DNA of 64,000 nt from Maribacter aquivivus. Its GTDB lineage: Bacteria; Bacteroidota; Bacteroidia; Flavobacteriales; Flavobacteriaceae. Below are positions 45,595 through 55,097 of this stretch, piece after piece. The notes under the pieces are model-generated. The model was not told where the DNA came from, did not search any database, and saw only the letters and a list, made by a program, of their open reading frames with translations. The stretch spans positions 342,401 through 406,400 of the forward strand of contig NZ_FQZX01000003.1 of NCBI RefSeq assembly GCF_900142175.1, in the 5' to 3' direction. The stretch's first letter is position 1. The number at the start of each line of letters is the position of its first letter. The position numbers and the translations under genes were made by a program.

Positions 45595-45776
45595 AAATCT
45601 ATTTTTGGTTTTGTATTAAGTTGATACGAGAAACTTGTTTATCTCATGATAAAATAATAGACAATTGAGATGTATACTTGGTGAAAAGATAAGTTGTATC
45701 AGTATAATCTGTTTACTATGAGTTAGTTCTATTGAAAAATTGTACTTTTCAAAGTGAAATATTTACAAAGTAAATT

Positions 45777-46643
45777 ATGGGTAACGGTTACGACATTGCA
45801 AAAAACACACCTACATTCAAGAAAATAGAAGTGTCGTCACTTCTATTTTCGGAATATAGATGTACGGAGACAAAATCCATATTCACTACTTGGAACCATC
45901 TTAATTATTTTATTTACGTATTAGAAGGTAAAAAGAAATGGCGAACGCTAGAGCATAGCTATATGGTTCATGCCAATGAGGTACTTTTTGTTAAAAAAGG
46001 GGCAAATATTATTGAGAAGTATTTTGATTCGGATTTTTGTGCCATAGTAATCTTTATTCCAGATTCTTATGTCAAGGATTTTATGTCACAAAAACCTGAA
46101 ATAGGAGCCAATCAAAAAAGTAGTCTTCAAAGTGATAGTGCAATTCCTCTGAAAATGGATAGAACGTTAATTACGTATTTTACTTCCATATTAGATTATT
46201 TTTTTAATGAAGAAAAGCCTTCAAAATATTTGATGGAAATTAAATTTCAAGAATTATTGGTCAATATTTTGTCTTTGCCCTATAACCCAGAAATAGGGAG
46301 CTATTTTAAACAGATAGCCCAAGAAGTAAAACCATCCCTCAAAAATATAATGGAGTCTAATTTTGTGTATAATTTGTCTCTAGAAGATTTTGCAAGATTA
46401 TCGCACAGAAGTTTAAGTACTTTTAATCGCGATTTTTATAGTGCTTATGGTACATCACCAGGAAAATGGCTCACTAAAAAAAGGCTTCTTCATGCGAAAC
46501 GATTATTAGAGAATACCAACCTAAAAGTATATGAAGTGGCTTTTGATAGTGGATTTGAAAGCCCAGCCCATTTTGCCAGAGTATTCAAAAGCGAAAATGG
46601 TATTACTCCTTTAAAATTTCAAAAAGCACAATTGCCTGTTTGA
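45777..46643 (+). CDS. AraC family transcriptional regulator
   Basis: 288 residues. The N-terminal half has a cupin-like sensor (FIYVLEGKKKWRTLEHSYMV, NEVLFVKKGANII). The C-terminal AraC domain (about 185-285) has NLSLEDFARLSHRSLSTFNRDF (first helix-turn-helix) and VYEVAFDSGFESPAHFARVFKSENGITPLKF (second). The layout resembles ExsA-type activators. It is 33 nt from the acyl-CoA dehydrogenase gene, so that gene is the likely target and partner. Confidence 0.88.
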   Translation: MGNGYDIAKNTPTFKKIEVSSLLFSEYRCTETKSIFTTWNHLNYFIYVLEGKKKWRTLEHSYMVHANEVLFVKKGANIIEKYFDSDFCAIVIFIPDSYVKDFMSQKPEIGANQKSSLQSDSAIPLKMDRTLITYFTSILDYFFNEEKPSKYLMEIKFQELLVNILSLPYNPEIGSYFKQIAQEVKPSLKNIMESNFVYNLSLEDFARLSHRSLSTFNRDFYSAYGTSPGKWLTKKRLLHAKRLLENTNLKVYEVAFDSGFESPAHFARVFKSENGITPLKFQKAQLPV

Positions 46644-46675
46644 AAGGCGTCATTGATTAAAATTTCAGATGTATT

Positions 46676-47797
46676 ATGAATACTTATGAAAACAATTTAA
46701 AGAAATGGTTGGGGCTAATAGACCAACTCGGTAATCAATTAACTGAAAATGGAATAGCCCATGATCAGGTAGATACTTTTGTAGCCGATAATTATGGATT
46801 ATTGAAAAAGCATGGATTTCTAATAGCCATGATACCGCAAGCATTAGGAGGTTATGGAGTTTCCTTTACCAACATGTGTGCTATATTGGTTAGAATAGCG
46901 CAATATTGTTCTTCTACAGCTTTGGCACTTTCAATGCACCAGCACTTACTAGCCGCAAATATTTGGAAATATAAACAAGATGGCACTGGAGAAGAGTTTC
47001 TAAAAAGTGTAGTAGATAATAAGTTAGTGTTGGTTAGTACCGGTGCTCGTGACTGGTTAGATTCTAATGGCACCATGAAAAAAACTGAGAATGGTTATTT
47101 GGTCTCGGCAAAAAAACAATTTGCGAGTCAATCTGCAGTAGGCGATCTTTTGGTGACCAGTATTCCTTTCAATGATCCAAAAGAGGGGTGGCAAGTACTC
47201 CATTTTACGGTACCAATGATATCTGAAGGAATACGACTGTTAGATGATTGGCACACACTGGGAATGCGTGGTACAGGGTCACAGACCGTAGTGCTTGATA
47301 ATGTATTTGTTCCGGAAGACGCTATAGTAATGAAAAGAGCAAAAGGTGAATTTCCTATGTTTTGGAATGTTGTTTTAACTGTTGCATTACCTTTAATAAT
47401 GGCACCTTATTTAGGCATCGCAGAAAAGGCGATGAAAATAACGTTAGAAAAGTCAAAAACAAAACAAAGCAGACCTCTTCATTGTACTTTGATGCTTGGA
47501 GAAATTTATAATAGCCTTACATTGGCTCAAGTGCTTCATAAAGATATGATTGAAATAGCTAATGATTTAGATTTTCAGGCTGAAGAAAAAACAGGTGTTG
47601 AAATATTGACTAGAAAGACATTGGTAGCAAATGCATGTACAGAAACTGTCAATAAAGCAATGGAAACAGTAGGCGGACAAAGTTTCTACCGAATATTTGA
47701 ACTTGAGCGACTCTTCCGCGACATGCAAGCAGTTGGTTTTCATACATTGCCTGAAAAACAACAGCAGCATTTTACAGGAGAGTTTTTATTGAAATAG
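46676..47797 (+). CDS. Acyl-CoA dehydrogenase family flavoprotein
   Basis: 373 residues. The fold is visible as LIAMIPQALGGYGVSFTNMC, STALALSMHQHLLAA, KKQFASQSAVGDLLVTSIP, RGTGSQTVVLDNVFVPEDA and GGQSFYRIFELERLFRDMQAV. The C-terminal HTLPEKQQQHFTGEFLL resembles DszC-like FMN monooxygenases more than true acyl-CoA dehydrogenases. It may oxidise or hydroxylate a substrate chosen by the AraC regulator encoded just upstream. The substrate is unknown. It ends 8 nt before an attC-like repeat. Confidence 0.82.
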   Translation: MNTYENNLKKWLGLIDQLGNQLTENGIAHDQVDTFVADNYGLLKKHGFLIAMIPQALGGYGVSFTNMCAILVRIAQYCSSTALALSMHQHLLAANIWKYKQDGTGEEFLKSVVDNKLVLVSTGARDWLDSNGTMKKTENGYLVSAKKQFASQSAVGDLLVTSIPFNDPKEGWQVLHFTVPMISEGIRLLDDWHTLGMRGTGSQTVVLDNVFVPEDAIVMKRAKGEFPMFWNVVLTVALPLIMAPYLGIAEKAMKITLEKSKTKQSRPLHCTLMLGEIYNSLTLAQVLHKDMIEIANDLDFQAEEKTGVEILTRKTLVANACTETVNKAMETVGGQSFYRIFELERLFRDMQAVGFHTLPEKQQQHFTGEFLLK

Positions 47798-47804
47798 TAA
47801 ATTA

Positions 47805-47990
47805 TTGCTAACGGTTTGGCTATAAGCGGTATGGGAACAAACTATCGTTTGCATTTCGCCACGCACATAGCGTTTCTTTTGTTTTGAACAACCGTACCGA
47901 AGGGGTATATTCGGTAGGGTTTTTTCGTTTTCTTGTCGAAAGCGAAATTCTAAAGATTTATCTTCTTTATCATTTTTTCGACTACTCTAA
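47805..47990. repeat. attC-like repeat, half degenerate
   Basis: It opens with TTGCTAACGGTTTGGCTATAAGCGGTATGGG, matching 53143 onward almost base for base through CCACGCACATAGC. It then diverges, with TACCGAA...TTCGGTA as a hairpin at about 47904-47923. It lies just past the acyl-CoA dehydrogenase stop and reaches the end of the 129-residue gene. Confidence 0.5.
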
Positions 47991-48376
47991 TCATCCATTT
48001 TAGCTTGAGTAATATCGCTAAAAGTAGGAGGGTTTTCAGTAAAACTTCCAACCCCTTTTTTATTTACTTTGAAAAGCACATCTTTTGTTGTGGTGAATAA
48101 TACAACTGTCAAGAAAGATGTTTTAAGATGAGATTTCAAAATAATAAAAGCCTCATCTAAAGTGAGCTCTTCGGTTTGATCTTCGGTCTCTCTAGATCTG
48201 TAACGTAATTTAAGTAAGACTTTAAAGCCATTTTCAGAATAGATGGGTCTTACGAATATATTTCTCAAATTAGGCTTACCAATGGTCTTTGCCATGGTTA
48301 GTTTCGCAAAGGTACCTTCTTCAACACTTTCTGTTACTTGTTTCCAGAAAATAAGAAATTCATCTTGATAGGTCAT
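47987..48376 (-). CDS. Hypothetical protein resembling the N-terminal domain of a SAM-dependent methyltransferase
   Basis: 129 residues. The pattern FAKLTMAKTIGKPNLRNIFV, LLKLRYRSRETEDQTEELTLDEAFIIL and VVLFTTTKDVLFKVNKKG matches, from memory, the N-terminal domain of a flavobacterial class I methyltransferase family. The catalytic Rossmann part would follow directly after the ...PPTF segment. Here the protein stops and a boundary repeat begins. It may be a truncation or a stand-alone domain. Confidence in that relation is moderate. Confidence 0.6.
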   Translation of the reverse strand: MTYQDEFLIFWKQVTESVEEGTFAKLTMAKTIGKPNLRNIFVRPIYSENGFKVLLKLRYRSRETEDQTEELTLDEAFIILKSHLKTSFLTVVLFTTTKDVLFKVNKKGVGSFTENPPTFSDITQAKMDD

Positions 48377-48720
48377 AAATTATATATTGAAGAGCAAAAC
48401 TACGAATTACCTAAGTAATGAATTTTGTATTCCTTTATAATATATACAGAAGCAAGTGTCAAAAAAGGGGCATTATAATGAATATTGAAAAAAGAATAAA
48501 GGTATATAAGTATTCATTTATAGTGCTTTTTAAATTAAATGTTGATAAAAGTCAATTATGGTATAAGAGTTAAGTTCTTGTTTACTGTTATAATTCTTTT
48601 CAAGAATCAATTTAGCAGAAACTAAAGGTATTTTTCAGAAACCCTTTCTGTTTAATAAAATCAATGACAATGCATTTTAGGAGTAACTGTATTTAGTTTT
48701 TATTTTAAAATACTAAGCTC
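48377..48720. other. Noncoding flank, mostly duplicated from 40.3 kb
   Basis: The region from about 48487 onward is homologous to 40271-40499. It contains no frame. The noncoding divergence from copy A is visibly larger than that of the GNAT coding sequence. Confidence 0.6.
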
Positions 48721-49320
48721 TTAATAGGTTTCAAATTCAGAAAAGAGTTCATCTTTAAGTTCGCTCCATTCGTTTTTAATGATGCTATAATAGACATCAG
48801 TTCTACTTTCTCCATTTGATGCGATATAGTTATTTCTAAAAACACCCTCCTTTTGTGCGCCTAATTTTTCAATTGCTTTTAAGGACCTTAAGTTAGCTTT
48901 GTCTGCGCTAAACTGAATTCTTCTAAAGCCAATTTCTTCAAAGCCAAATTTCAATAGTTCATACTTGCAGGCTTTGTTTATACCTGTGCCTTGAAATTCT
49001 GTTCCGTACCAGGTCCATCCAATTTCGCATTTTTGGCTAGAGGTATTTAAGTTGCCGTATCTTGTACTTCCTGCAACTTTATTGGTTAGTTTGTCTATAA
49101 CTAGAAACGGATAGCATAAGCCGCTATTTTTGTCTTTAATCGTCTTAGCAATGTAATTCTTTAAGCCTTGTTCGTTATTTACACTCATTCCCATAAATTC
49201 CCAGATTTCTTTATCGAAAATTATTTCTTTGAGCTCTTCATTTCGTTCATTCTCAAAAGGGAGCAGCAATACACGATCGTTTTCAAGCTGAATTTTTGTT
49301 TTTAATAATTTTGGTTTCAT
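48721..49320 (-). CDS. GNAT family N-acetyltransferase (copy B)
   Basis: 199 residues, differing from copy A (40500-41099) at three positions: Ser to Ala in the NYI(S/A)KTIKD segment, Ser to Thr in EFQG(S/T)GIN, and Asn to Asp near the C-terminus. It has the same GNAT core and start. The flanks are homologous too, so the duplicated unit is about 970 nt. The coding sequence is better preserved than the flanks, which suggests selection or gene conversion. Confidence 0.9.
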   Translation of the reverse strand: MKPKLLKTKIQLENDRVLLLPFENERNEELKEIIFDKEIWEFMGMSVNNEQGLKNYIAKTIKDKNSGLCYPFLVIDKLTNKVAGSTRYGNLNTSSQKCEIGWTWYGTEFQGTGINKACKYELLKFGFEEIGFRRIQFSADKANLRSLKAIEKLGAQKEGVFRNNYIASNGESRTDVYYSIIKNEWSELKDELFSEFETY

Positions 49321-49329
49321 TTTTAATAT

Positions 49330-49545
49330 CTTAGAATGTTTAATTTATGGTAAGTAGGGTAGTAGACAAACAATTATTTTGGATACATCTACAATTCAAT
49401 TTTTTATATTTTTTTAAAGCTAAATCAAAAATGCTTGGTAGACTTTGTAAACGAATAATGATTTGTCCGAAGGAAAATTCAGCCAAATCTAAAGATAGCT
49501 ATTAGCGCGTGATTTCCGTTTGGGAAATCCGCAAACAATGAATTT
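49330..49545. repeat. Degenerate attC-like boundary repeat upstream of GNAT copy B
   Basis: The left half matches 41106-41233. The right half adds a second repeat arm (GATTTCC...GGAAATC around 49512-49528) ending at GTTTATTATTC. The hairpin tips are partly paired. Two adjacent or fused sites are possible. Confidence 0.5.
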
Positions 49546-49568
49546 TAGGCTTTTTTATACAGTGTTTA

Positions 49569-49667
49569 TTATTCATCCAATAAATCTAATTTCCAACCTG
49601 GGTTTATACGTTTTTCTTTCCAATCCCAATATGTTTCGTAAAAGTCATCATGAAGCATGGAGTCCAT
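49569..49667 (-). CDS. Short open frame, possible gene remnant
   Basis: 32 residues (MDSMLHDDFYETYWDWKEK and an RINPGWKLDLLDE end). In frame, the open sequence continues upstream for only ten codons before a stop. The aromatic, protein-like composition suggests the C-terminal end of a longer gene that was lost. It lies right after an attC-like repeat, where a cassette gene would end. Confidence 0.35.
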   Translation of the reverse strand: MDSMLHDDFYETYWDWKEKRINPGWKLDLLDE

Positions 49668-49719
49668 TTTATTTCCATCATTAATCTGCTGCCTTTACTT
49701 TATAGTTCTTGCTTGTTTT

Positions 49720-51003
49720 TTACTCTTTTAAAACGCTTTCGATTTGATGTATATCACCATCAATTAATTTTGGAATTTCTAGGTCTAATATCTTACACAT
49801 TAATGGATAGAGATGAATGTTTTTTACGGAAGGTATTTCGTAACTATTTTTAAAGGCTGGACCAATCGCATAAAATATCCCATGCATTTCTTTGTATTTG
49901 CTATCATACCCATGAACTCCAAAGGTTGTAACACCCTCTTCAATTAGAGCGTCTTTGCGTCTTTGATTCCAAAAATGATAACCGTAGTCTGGTATTAATT
50001 GTATTGCACCCCAGTTTTTATTTTTTGGGATATACTCAAAACCTGGTGTATTCTCAGTTTTATAAGCTTTGAAATTACTTTCCTTATTTCTTAAATATTG
50101 AAGTACAGAATCTATTTCAACATCTTTTTTAGGATGAATATTTACTATTGTACCATTTTCAATCGTCATGAACAAGTCATCGTTTTCGATGGAATCTATG
50201 GGAATAATTTTGTCAGTAGACTGATTTCCCATGCCATGATCAGAGACTATCATAATATTTACAGGAAGTTCGGTTTCTGTTACTCTTTTAAACAAATCGC
50301 CTAAATTTCTATCCAAATCAAATAACGCCTTTTTTAATTCTTCATCATTGATACCAAATTGATGTCCAATTTTATCTAAATCATTAAAATATAAAGTAAT
50401 AAAATGTGGTCTGCGTTTATCTTTCAAGTTTAACCAATGTATTGCTTGATTAACTTTTTCATCATTTTTAACGCTATTGTCAAATGTATAATAGTACGTA
50501 GGTCTTATTCCTTGAATAGCTGCTTCTGTACCTACAAAGAAATAACTGGCAGTGACAATATTTGCCTTACTTGCCGCTACCCAAATTGGTGAACCTCCAT
50601 AAAAGCTTCCATCTTCTGCCATTCCCGGACTTCTTTTATTAAAGAGTGTGTCCTTTTTATAATCATAAAATATATTCCCTATTATTCCATGTTTTTCAGG
50701 ATAAAGCCCAGTAGCAATAGTATAATGGTTTGGAAAAGTCTTGGTAGGAAATGAGGGTATTAATGATTCTGCTTTAACACCTTCTTTAATGAATGCACTC
50801 AAATGTGGGGGCTGATATTTTTCTACATAATCCCATCTAAAACCATCAAGAGAGATTAAGATTAAATAAGGATTTTGTTGAGCAGTTTTTGAGTCTGTAT
50901 TCGCATTGGAATTAGCCGGACTTACTATTTTTTTATTACAGGAACTCAATAAAATCATTCCAATAATAAAAACTGATGTAAGTAATACTTTTCGTTTTAT
51001 CAT
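49720..51003 (-). CDS. Ectonucleotide pyrophosphatase/phosphodiesterase family lipoprotein
   Basis: 427 residues with a lipobox (FIIGMILLSSC, Cys22). The alkaline-phosphatase-fold active site is visible: ISLDGFRWDYV, the nucleophilic Thr in PSFPTKTFPNHY, FNDLDKIGHQFG, MIVSDHGMGN and FGVHGYDS. These residues bind two zinc ions. The family cleaves phosphodiester or pyrophosphate bonds in nucleotides or phospholipid head groups outside the cell. Its upstream end abuts the repeat at 51021. No transport partner is adjacent. Confidence 0.9.
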   Translation of the reverse strand: MIKRKVLLTSVFIIGMILLSSCNKKIVSPANSNANTDSKTAQQNPYLILISLDGFRWDYVEKYQPPHLSAFIKEGVKAESLIPSFPTKTFPNHYTIATGLYPEKHGIIGNIFYDYKKDTLFNKRSPGMAEDGSFYGGSPIWVAASKANIVTASYFFVGTEAAIQGIRPTYYYTFDNSVKNDEKVNQAIHWLNLKDKRRPHFITLYFNDLDKIGHQFGINDEELKKALFDLDRNLGDLFKRVTETELPVNIMIVSDHGMGNQSTDKIIPIDSIENDDLFMTIENGTIVNIHPKKDVEIDSVLQYLRNKESNFKAYKTENTPGFEYIPKNKNWGAIQLIPDYGYHFWNQRRKDALIEEGVTTFGVHGYDSKYKEMHGIFYAIGPAFKNSYEIPSVKNIHLYPLMCKILDLEIPKLIDGDIHQIESVLKE

Positions 51004-51020
51004 TTTGGTTGATTTTTAGA

Positions 51021-51166
51021 GGTAGCAGGTAACGGTTTTGTGTATGGTTAGTTGTTTGTTTCGGCAACTGATTTAGTATACAAAAACGAACGCGAGAAAA
51101 TTCCGAAGGAATTTTCCAAATAAGCACTTGCCCAAGCAATAAATTATATACGTTATTGTGCGTTCG
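51021..51166. repeat. attC-like repeat outside the mobile element (sister of 8985-9122)
   Basis: It begins GGTAGCAGGTAACG and ends GTTATTGTGCGTTCG. The tip GAAAATTCC-GAA-GGAATTTTC (51096-51116) is a perfect 9-bp stem at the position of GAAAATCC-GCGA-GGATTTTC in the site at 8985-9122. The outer arms TTTTGTGTAT and ATTATATACG correspond to those of that site. Confidence 0.6.
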
Positions 51167-51176
51167 TTTTTTTTGT

Positions 51177-52094
51177 TCAATTGAATGAAGCTCTAAATTC
51201 CAATGGTGTTTGATTGGTCTTGGATTTAAATAATTTGTTGAATGATTGTGAATGTTCATAACCCAATTCATACGCAATTTCACTTACAGACAAATTTGTG
51301 GTAGATAACTTTATCTTGGCTTTTTCAATTAATTTATTGTGAATATGTTGTTGTGTTGTTTGTCCTGTTAATTTTTTTAGCATAGTACTTAAATAATCTG
51401 TTGTAAGATTTAAGTTTTGTGATACTTCTTGAACAGTAGGCAAGCCTTTGTCAAAAACACTATCTTCTTTAAAATATTCTTCCAATAGAATTTCCAATTT
51501 ATCCAATATTTGGTGATTGGATTTTTTACGTGTCAAAAATTGACGCTGATAAAATCTCTCAGCATAGTTAAGTAATAATTCTAATTGACTTATGATGATT
51601 TGTTGACTGAATTGGTCAAGGTTCGCTTGATATTCGCTCTTTATATTTTGAAGTATTTCAAAGATTTTTTTTTCTTCCTTTTCAGATAAAAAAAGCGCTT
51701 CCCGAACGGAATAATTCAAAAACGTATATTTTTTTATGTCTTTCGCGAGAGAAGTGCCAAATAGAAAATCAGGATGGATTGCTAAAATCCATCCTGATTT
51801 TCTATTGCTCAAATCTTCTTCTATCAATTGGACTGAAATTACTTGTTCTGGTGAAAAAAAAGTCATTAATCCCTCATCAAAATCATATGATTCTTGACCA
51901 TAACGATATTTACCAACAACATTTCGTTTTACTGAAATCGTATAAAATTCTTGAACCCACTTTAATTCATTGTTTATAGGTGTTGGTTTTATTTCGCTAT
52001 AATCTATCAGACTAATCAATGGATGTTTAGGTGAAGATATGTTGTTGAATCGATGAAGTTCGCTTATTGTTTTTAACCTTGTTGGAATAGACAT
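51177..52094 (-). CDS. AraC family transcriptional regulator
   Basis: 305 residues. The N-terminal region (KHPLISLIDYSEIKPTPI, SGWILAIHPDFLFGTSLA) is a sensor of unknown ligand. The C-terminal AraC domain (about 205-300) has PTVQEVSQNLNLTTDYLSTM and LSVSEIAYELGYEHSQSFNKLF. It is 60 nt downstream of the SDR gene on the same strand, so the two probably form an operon or a regulator-target pair. The stop lies just beside the repeat ending at 51166. Confidence 0.88.
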   Translation of the reverse strand: MSIPTRLKTISELHRFNNISSPKHPLISLIDYSEIKPTPINNELKWVQEFYTISVKRNVVGKYRYGQESYDFDEGLMTFFSPEQVISVQLIEEDLSNRKSGWILAIHPDFLFGTSLAKDIKKYTFLNYSVREALFLSEKEEKKIFEILQNIKSEYQANLDQFSQQIIISQLELLLNYAERFYQRQFLTRKKSNHQILDKLEILLEEYFKEDSVFDKGLPTVQEVSQNLNLTTDYLSTMLKKLTGQTTQQHIHNKLIEKAKIKLSTTNLSVSEIAYELGYEHSQSFNKLFKSKTNQTPLEFRASFN

Positions 52095-52154
52095 TTATAA
52101 TAGTATTACGGTTATTAGCGCTTTTTTATCATACAATTTAGTTGCATAAACTAT

Positions 52155-53021
52155 TTAAAAAGGAAAATCTGCTTTTGTTGTTTCTTTAGCCCAATCCCAT
52201 AGCTTAGCATTTAAGGTTTCATCTAAAGCTGCTGCATCAATTTTTGCTAAAGCTGGTTTTCCTTTTTGTTCATTATGACCATCTGGTCCCCAATATTGTC
52301 CTCCCTTTACATCTTCACGCAAGCAAGCGGCTAATGTAGGTTGAGCACCTTCTTTGGCAGTCATTAGTTCAAGTGACGCAAGCATATCCTTATCCATATG
52401 TACTTGCAAATCTGTTTTACTAAATCCTGGGTGTGCGGCTAAAGATTTGATTTGACTCCCATTTAGTTTCAATCGTTTGTTAAATTCTAGCGCAAAAATA
52501 ATATCTGCCAATTTACTTTGTCCGTACTCTCTCCAATTATTATACTCTTTCTCTAATCGGAAATTATCAAAATCGATAGCAGCACCTCTATGAGCAATAC
52601 TACTTAATGTGACAACTCTCGAACCCTTTGTTGATTCTAATAAATTAAAAAGATGACCCGTAAGGGCAAAATGACCAACGAAGTTTACTCCGAACTGAGT
52701 TTCAAAACCATCTTCAGTTTTTGATTGTGGTGGAATCATTATTCCTGCGTTGTTAATCAACAAATCGAGACTTGATTCAGCTTGTATCACATTGTCTGCA
52801 AATGCTTTCACAGAACTCAAACTTGCCAAATCCAACTGTTCATAAACTAATTTGCCTGTTCCTTCGTTAATCTCCATTTTTTGGATAGCTTTAAGTGCTT
52901 TTTCTTGATTACGACAAGCAATATATACTTTTGCTCCTTTTTTGTACAAATCCACGGCGGTTTCATATCCAATACCTGTGTTTGAACCTGTTACGATTGC
53001 TGTTTTACCTGATAAATTCAT
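52155..53021 (-). CDS. Short-chain dehydrogenase/reductase
   Basis: 288 residues. It has the NAD(P)-binding GxxxGxG (AIVTGSNTGIGYETA), the structural NNAGIM motif, catalytic Ser (VVTLSSIAHRG) and YxxxK (REYGQSKLADIIF). The RNQEKA after the second strand favours NADP(H). It resembles retinol-dehydrogenase or light-dependent-protochlorophyllide-reductase-like SDRs often encoded with AraC regulators. The substrate is unknown. It would be the target of the adjacent AraC protein. The pair sits between two attC-like sites, and its outer ends are not complementary to each other. Confidence 0.9.
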   Translation of the reverse strand: MNLSGKTAIVTGSNTGIGYETAVDLYKKGAKVYIACRNQEKALKAIQKMEINEGTGKLVYEQLDLASLSSVKAFADNVIQAESSLDLLINNAGIMIPPQSKTEDGFETQFGVNFVGHFALTGHLFNLLESTKGSRVVTLSSIAHRGAAIDFDNFRLEKEYNNWREYGQSKLADIIFALEFNKRLKLNGSQIKSLAAHPGFSKTDLQVHMDKDMLASLELMTAKEGAQPTLAACLREDVKGGQYWGPDGHNEQKGKPALAKIDAAALDETLNAKLWDWAKETTKADFPF

Positions 53022-53142
53022 ATTTTATTTTTTTAATTAAAATAATGAGACAAATTTATCCGTGTTATTTATGATTAATGTATCCAAATCCTTTATAGTT
53101 GTAGCCGAAAATATTTCTAGTTTCGTGAGTTCTTTTAAAATG

Positions 53143-53344
53143 TTTGCCAACGGCTTGGCTATGAACAGTACGGGAGCAAACTAGCATTTACTTTCCGCCA
53201 CGCACATAGCTAAATCTTTTTGTTTTGTTTTATCTTTTTTGTTTAAAGCAAAATCCCAAAGATTTTGCGGACATCATAAATATACACAAACCCTGCGATT
53301 AAGCCCGAAGCCCTTATTTTTTATAGGTTTTGTTGTACACAGGC
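53143..53344. repeat. attC-like repeat outside the mobile element, about 200 nt
   Basis: It begins TTTGCCAAC (53143-53151) and ends GTTGTACACAGGC (53332-53344). The tip GCAAAATC-CCAAA-GATTTTGC (53248-53268) is a perfect 8-bp stem, followed by GGACATCATAAATATACACA as in the 6.2 kb site. The end motif is complementary to TTGTGTACAAC at the other side of the 573-residue gene. Confidence 0.65.
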
Positions 53345-53348
53345 TTTT

Positions 53349-55070
53349 TTATTTTTGAGTAAGTTTTTCAATTAACTCTACAAAACTTAATTCTTTCGTT
53401 TCCAACATCGCATCCATTAAAGTTTTTCTAAATCTTAAAGCTAGTTTAGGCAACTTTGAATCAATTAAAATCAACCCTTTTTCGTTACTATGGTAACTAT
53501 GCATTATTGAATTCCTTTGCGAATAGCAGTCCCATAAAAGCCTTGTGTAATATGACTTTAATTTTTTGTTATTTGTAATTAAATTTTGCCTTTCAAATAA
53601 GTAATTAACAAAAGGATGGTTGACTTCTTTTTTTATTATTTGAAAATCAAAATTATTTGAATTTCTAATTTCTACAAAGTGTTTTTGCGACATTTCTAAT
53701 TGACTGGCGGAAGAATTTATTACTGAATTAATCAAATAATTACGGATAAGTGATTTTTCAGTTTTGTTGGAACTCAGAACTAGAATTGAAGAGATAATAT
53801 TTATTATGTTAGTTGTATTTTCTGAAACGACTTTCAGTAAAGTTTCAAAATAGTGCCAATAATCTTCTGGACTTCTTGAAATTTGAGATTTAACGTGCAA
53901 GTATTCATAATTCAGAAAATGCTCTCTACATTTCTGATTGACTTTTTTTAATAATAAAAATGGATTGTTTTCAAGTGATTTTTTATTCCATTGCGAAATA
54001 GTGTGGCTGTTTTCTTTTCGACTCCATTTCGAGCTTAAATTTTTAAAATCAGTCGTTACAATATAAGAGTGGTTTTCAAATAAAGAATTTGCTCCGCATT
54101 TATAGTCTAAGAATTCTAGCTCTCTTTTTATAGTATTGATAGCAATTTGTTTTGCAATTCTATTACTTGATGAGCTTACTTTTACTGTTGCTAAAATCAT
54201 ATCTTTCTTTAAAAAGAAATCTTGAGAAAAAGGTTGCTTTTTAACATGAACTTTAAGAGTCTCTAGTTTTTCATTTTCCGGGTGATAAAAAGTTACTTGG
54301 TCATATTTAAATCTAAATGTTCTCTCTGCTTGTATATTATAAATTCTAAAAACAAAATATTCTTGCTTTTTAGTTTCTTTCAAAAAATGTAAAATTCCTT
54401 CGAATTGTTGGTCGAATGTTCTATTCTCGATGTATTCTTTTTTCGCTTCTAATAGGTTGTCTTTATTTTCTTTTAGAAAAGATTTAGGAAAAGGAAAATT
54501 GTTAATGTCCTTTGTAATTATCCTTGAGAAAGTTTCAATTATGTCGTCTTGTGCTCTATTTGTTAAAAGGAACTCACTTATTAAAATATTTGTGTGATGA
54601 ATTAAATCACTTTGATGTTCAGATATGTTGTGAATACATTTTAGAAAGCTAATTATTTCTTTAAGCGATTTTTTGAACATAACCTTCTTAAGCTCTATAC
54701 TAAAACGAATTAAAGAAGATTTGAAATTTTGATTTTCATTTATCCATTTAACTTTTTGGTTAGGTTTACCTTCTTTTTTGTATTCTTCAAAAAGGTTAGA
54801 AACAAGAGAATGATTTTTATATTCTTTAAAGTATTTATTATCCTTTTGAAGAAAAGGATGAGTTAAATAACTATCAATATATTTAGAACAATTATTATTG
54901 TTATGCACAATTTGAAAAATCATTTTTTCAACTAAGGAAAGGTGATTTTCAACATCAATGTAATCACTTTTTTCAATCTGTGCAGCCGCAAAGTTATAAT
55001 AGTCAGCAAAGAAATTAACCTTAGTTTCAACTAGTTTTTCAGGATGAGTAATTTGATTTAGAAAAGACAT
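53349..55070 (-). CDS. Large hypothetical protein with a C-terminal HEPN-like motif (cassette gene)
   Basis: 573 residues, no signal peptide or membrane segment, highly charged, helical. The last 80 residues contain CYSQRNSIMHSYHSNEKG, whose R-N-x3-H spacing (RNSIMH) fits the HEPN catalytic motif. Many HEPN proteins are RNases in defence or toxin systems. The rest is not recognised. The gene is framed by GTTGTACACAGGC and AGCTTGTGTACAAC, a near-perfect inverted pair, so it looks like a single-gene cassette inserted in the chromosome. It is the longest gene with cassette ends in the window. A defence role is inference. Confidence 0.65.
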   Translation of the reverse strand: MSFLNQITHPEKLVETKVNFFADYYNFAAAQIEKSDYIDVENHLSLVEKMIFQIVHNNNNCSKYIDSYLTHPFLQKDNKYFKEYKNHSLVSNLFEEYKKEGKPNQKVKWINENQNFKSSLIRFSIELKKVMFKKSLKEIISFLKCIHNISEHQSDLIHHTNILISEFLLTNRAQDDIIETFSRIITKDINNFPFPKSFLKENKDNLLEAKKEYIENRTFDQQFEGILHFLKETKKQEYFVFRIYNIQAERTFRFKYDQVTFYHPENEKLETLKVHVKKQPFSQDFFLKKDMILATVKVSSSSNRIAKQIAINTIKRELEFLDYKCGANSLFENHSYIVTTDFKNLSSKWSRKENSHTISQWNKKSLENNPFLLLKKVNQKCREHFLNYEYLHVKSQISRSPEDYWHYFETLLKVVSENTTNIINIISSILVLSSNKTEKSLIRNYLINSVINSSASQLEMSQKHFVEIRNSNNFDFQIIKKEVNHPFVNYLFERQNLITNNKKLKSYYTRLLWDCYSQRNSIMHSYHSNEKGLILIDSKLPKLALRFRKTLMDAMLETKELSFVELIEKLTQK

Positions 55071-55097
55071 TTGATATTAAAGCGAGAATTTTTTTTT

